Source of the DNA: Cyclobacteriaceae bacterium
Lineage (GTDB): Bacteria; Bacteroidota; Bacteroidia; Cytophagales; Cyclobacteriaceae
Reading direction: 5' to 3'
Assembly (NCBI GenBank): GCA_030637245.1
Contig: DAOVVI010000058.1
Coordinates: 1-7,930, forward strand
Length of the DNA stretch: 7,930 nt
Shown piece after piece: positions 6,656 through 7,930 of this stretch (its first letter is position 1; every line of letters begins with the position of its first letter). The notes below the pieces were generated by a model that saw only the letters and a program-made list of their open reading frames with translations, did no database searches and had not been told where the DNA came from. The translations under genes and the position numbers were made by a program.

Positions 6656-6671
6656 TGAATATACATATTCA
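6656..6671. repeat. perfect 16-base inverted repeat just after recG
   Basis: TGAATATACATATTCA is a 7-base inverted repeat with a 2-base centre, starting 11 bases beyond the recG stop. As RNA it would form a 6-bp hairpin with a 4-base loop. No T-tract follows on either strand, so it is not a convincing terminator; it could be a protein-binding site or a weak 3' end structure. Confidence 0.45.
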
Positions 6672-6682
6672 GGATCCAAACT

Positions 6683-7930
6683 TTAGCTTATTCTACTCCA
6701 GTTTAGAGATGATTTTCGCTGGCTTTTCACTTGTTGTTTGATCAAGGCATTTTCCTCTTTTTCCAGGTTTGGATCAGCATTCAAGATTTCCGTGGCAGCT
6801 TGTCTTGCAATTTCCAATATATTAGAATCCTTTCCTAAATCAGCAATCAATAAATCGAGAATACCACTTTGTTGAGTTCCCATCAAATCACCAGGGCCTC
6901 TTAATTTCAAATCTGCTTCGGCAATATCAAATCCATTATTCGTACTCACCATGGTATTGATTCGCTGACGGCTTTCCCTGGTCAATTTATAATTTGTCAT
7001 GAGAATGCAATAGGATTGATCAGCACCTCTACCTACGCGGCCGCGAAGCTGGTGCAGTTGAGCCAGTCCAAATCGTTCAGCGTTTTCAATCACCATGACT
7101 GTTGCATTAGGTACATCTACACCTACTTCGATCACTGTGGTGGCTACCATAATTTGGGTTTCATTTTTGATAAAGCGCTGCATCTCAAAATCCTTGGCAA
7201 CTGCTTTCATTTTTCCATGCAATATTCCCACCTGGTATTCAGGGAATGCACGTTTAATTGCTTCGAACCCATCAGTAAGATGCTTTAAATCCAGTTTTTC
7301 TGACTCTTCGATCAATGGATATACCACATATACCTGTCTGCCCTGAGCAATTTGCTTTCGGATAAATCCAAAAGTTTCCAGGCGATGGGAATCATATTTA
7401 TGCATAGTTTGGATTTCCTTCCTGCCTGCCGGAAGTTCATCTATGATCGAAACATCCAAATCTCCATAGAGTGTCATTGCCAATGTCCGGGGAATAGGCG
7501 TGGCAGTCATAACCAGGATATGTGGTAAAAAAGATTTATTTTTTTGCCACAACTTGGAACGCTGGGCAACGCCAAATCTATGTTGCTCATCAACTATTGC
7601 CAAACCAAGGTTTTCAAATTGAACTGTATCTTCAATCAAAGCATGGGTTCCAATCAATATCTGGAGTGAACCATTTTCCAGCTTTTCAGCAATGACCTTT
7701 CGTTCACTTTTCTTTGATGACCCTTTTAGGATTGCAATCTCCAGCCCCAATTCGTCAGCAAATGTTTTGAGCCCATGGTAATGTTGGTCTGCCAAAATCT
7801 CTGTTGGCGCCATCAATGCTACCAGCGCTCTATTTCCAATTACCACCAACATGCAAATGAAAGAAACTATTGTTTTACCACTACCTACATCTCCCTGGAT
7901 CAGGCGGTTCATTTGTTTACCGGATTTCAG
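6683..7930 (-). CDS. recG: ATP-dependent DNA helicase RecG, C-terminal 60%, cut by the right window edge
   Basis: RecG remodels stalled replication forks and Holliday junctions by branch migration. The frame is open to the window edge (LKSGKQ precedes [10 protein letters not shown]), so the ATG at 7912 is internal. The missing part is the N-terminal wedge domain that grips the junction and the start of the first motor domain. The 415 visible residues contain motif I GDVGSGKT (7894-7871), motif II DEQHRFG (7591-7571) and motif [11 protein letters not shown]. They also contain the second motor domain with [14 protein letters not shown] and the motif VI block QLRGRVGRG, then the translocation motif [20 protein letters not shown], which is specific to RecG and Mfd. 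The C-terminus ends in NWSRIS. Full-length RecG is usually about 690-700 residues. It lies upstream of rplU on the same strand, but rplU has its own promoter. Confidence 0.96.
   Translation of the reverse strand: MKSGKQMNRLIQGDVGSGKTIVSFICMLVVIGNRALVALMAPTEILADQHYHGLKTFADELGLEIAILKGSSKKSERKVIAEKLENGSLQILIGTHALIEDTVQFENLGLAIVDEQHRFGVAQRSKLWQKNKSFLPHILVMTATPIPRTLAMTLYGDLDVSIIDELPAGRKEIQTMHKYDSHRLETFGFIRKQIAQGRQVYVVYPLIEESEKLDLKHLTDGFEAIKRAFPEYQVGILHGKMKAVAKDFEMQRFIKNETQIMVATTVIEVGVDVPNATVMVIENAERFGLAQLHQLRGRVGRGADQSYCILMTNYKLTRESRQRINTMVSTNNGFDIAEADLKLRGPGDLMGTQQSGILDLLIADLGKDSNILEIARQAATEILNADPNLEKEENALIKQQVKSQRKSSLNWSRIS

Noticed and set aside
6461..6658. 65-codon plus-strand open frame over the rplU start and promoter
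   Set aside because: It overlaps the rplU start and promoter on the opposite strand, and its Cys/His-rich product has no recognisable domain.
7016..7346. Two overlapping plus-strand open frames inside recG
   Set aside because: They are shadows of conserved helicase motif regions, including the motif V/VI stretch, and have no signals of their own.

Overview
The window looks like chromosomal DNA from a Bacteroidota bacterium, most likely of the Cytophagales type. Three things point there: low GC; promoters of the Bacteroidota form (TTTG, about 20 bases, TAnnTTTG), clearest ahead of rplU; and mostly A-rich translation starts with little Shine-Dalgarno signal. The genus cannot be told from this sequence alone. 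It carries six protein genes, of which the first and last are cut by the window edges. There is no sign of phage, insertion sequences, CRISPR, tRNA or rRNA.

Layout: the left half reads on the plus strand. It holds the C-terminal part of an M20-family dipeptidase (1-708), a large DsbD-type thiol:disulfide interchange protein (803-3301), and a 481-residue helical protein of unknown function (3438-4883). The last has its own plausible promoter and an unusually good ribosome binding site. The right half reads on the minus strand: recG (cut, 7930-6683), then the rplU-rpmA operon for ribosomal proteins L21 and L27 (6493-5917), then a single-domain CheY-like response regulator (5487-5068). The two halves converge at 4884-5067, where there is a long hairpin. 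The only stretch over 300 bases without a gene is 5488-5916. It contains the rpmA terminator and a possible promoter for the response regulator, and otherwise AT-rich sequence in which I recognise nothing.

How the genes fit together: most of the content is housekeeping (ribosome assembly, recombination repair, envelope thiol chemistry, peptide breakdown, signalling), and only rplU and rpmA form an evident functional unit. The most notable features are the DsbD protein, whose N-terminal periplasmic redox domain is present twice in tandem at an exact 170-residue spacing, and the 481-residue protein of unknown function, whose N-terminus contains a helix-turn-helix-like stretch. I did not find convincing evidence of a new multi-gene system.
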